DNA from: Byssochlamys sp. IMV 00236
Lineage: Eukaryota > Ascomycota > Eurotiomycetes > Eurotiales > Thermoascaceae
Assembly (NCBI GenBank): GCA_001931875.2
Contig: MSJH02000198.1
Span: 1-20,171, forward strand
Direction of reading: 5' to 3'
Length of the DNA: 20,171 bases
Shown: positions 20,169 to 20,171 of the stretch, piece after piece
Position numbering within the stretch: position 1 is the stretch's first letter
Layout of the letters: each line of letters begins with the position of its first letter
Notes under the pieces: generated by a model
Told to the model about the DNA's origin: nothing
What the model saw: the letters and a program-made list of their open reading frames with translations, nothing else
The model's database searches: none
Made by a program: the position numbers and the translations under genes

Positions 20169-20171
20169 TTT
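19951..20171 (+). other. Kinesin 3' flank ending in a T homopolymer
   Basis: These 221 nt after the kinesin stop are very AT-rich with no ORF. They contain TATATATATAA-type stretches that could serve as 3'-end signals, and end in the poly-T run. Confidence 0.5.
20127..20166 (+). repeat. T40 homopolymer
   Basis: Forty consecutive T residues lie four bases and one A from the end of the window. This may be a genuine homopolymer, the A-tail of an element on the other strand, or an assembly break; homopolymers commonly end contigs. Confidence 0.9.

Noticed and set aside
1..20171. CRISPR arrays, bacterial operons, tRNA or rRNA genes
   Set aside because: No regularly spaced repeats, no cloverleaf with anticodon arm or A/B boxes found, and the spliced genes are clearly eukaryotic.

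Overview
The window looks like nuclear DNA of an early-diverging fungus, most likely Mucoromycota (Mucorales-type). The genes are dense, AT-rich and broken by many short introns (46-120 nt, GTAAGT/GTATGT-like donors and AG acceptors), and the proteins are typically eukaryotic. I assembled five multi-exon genes by hand; in each, the exon lengths and phases add up to one open frame. No bacterial features, CRISPR arrays, rRNA or tRNA genes were seen.

Layout. (1) 1-2670 is accessory or mobile-looking. It holds a 5' exon of an unknown gene running off the left edge (-), an unfamiliar 443-aa ORF with a PD-(D/E)XK-like C-terminus (+) that sits between a pair of imperfect inverted repeats, and a truncated Tc1/mariner (DD34E) transposase (-). 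(2) 2779-8239 (-) is a seven-exon glycogenin gene, predicted at 1,696 aa. It has a normal GT8 catalytic head and a huge acidic low-complexity tail. (3) 8240-9427 is a 1.2-kb gene-poor spacer with relics: a decayed helix-turn-helix-like stretch, a 22-bp palindrome, and a 58-codon relic (+) carrying the same kind of E-V-K motif as the ORF in region 1. (4) 9428-11471 (-) has peptidyl-tRNA hydrolase 2 (PTH2/Bit1 type, with a membrane anchor) and, only 48 bp away, RNase H2 subunit B with a C-terminal PIP-like box. (5) 11794-16594 (+) is the dynactin p150Glued subunit and 16848-19950 (+) a conventional kinesin (kinesin-1) heavy chain, head to tail. The window ends in a 40-T homopolymer.

Functional picture. 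The right half encodes microtubule transport from both sides: p150Glued is the dynein cofactor (minus-end traffic) and kinesin-1 the plus-end motor. PTH2 and RNase H2B are housekeeping genes of translation quality control and ribonucleotide removal from DNA. Glycogenin primes glycogen synthesis.

The best candidates for something new are the inverted-repeat-flanked nuclease-like ORF and its relic elsewhere in the window, the extreme glycogenin tail, a seven-fold RRKS repeat next to the dynactin CAP-Gly domain, and a kinesin-1 tail without a recognisable IAK motif.
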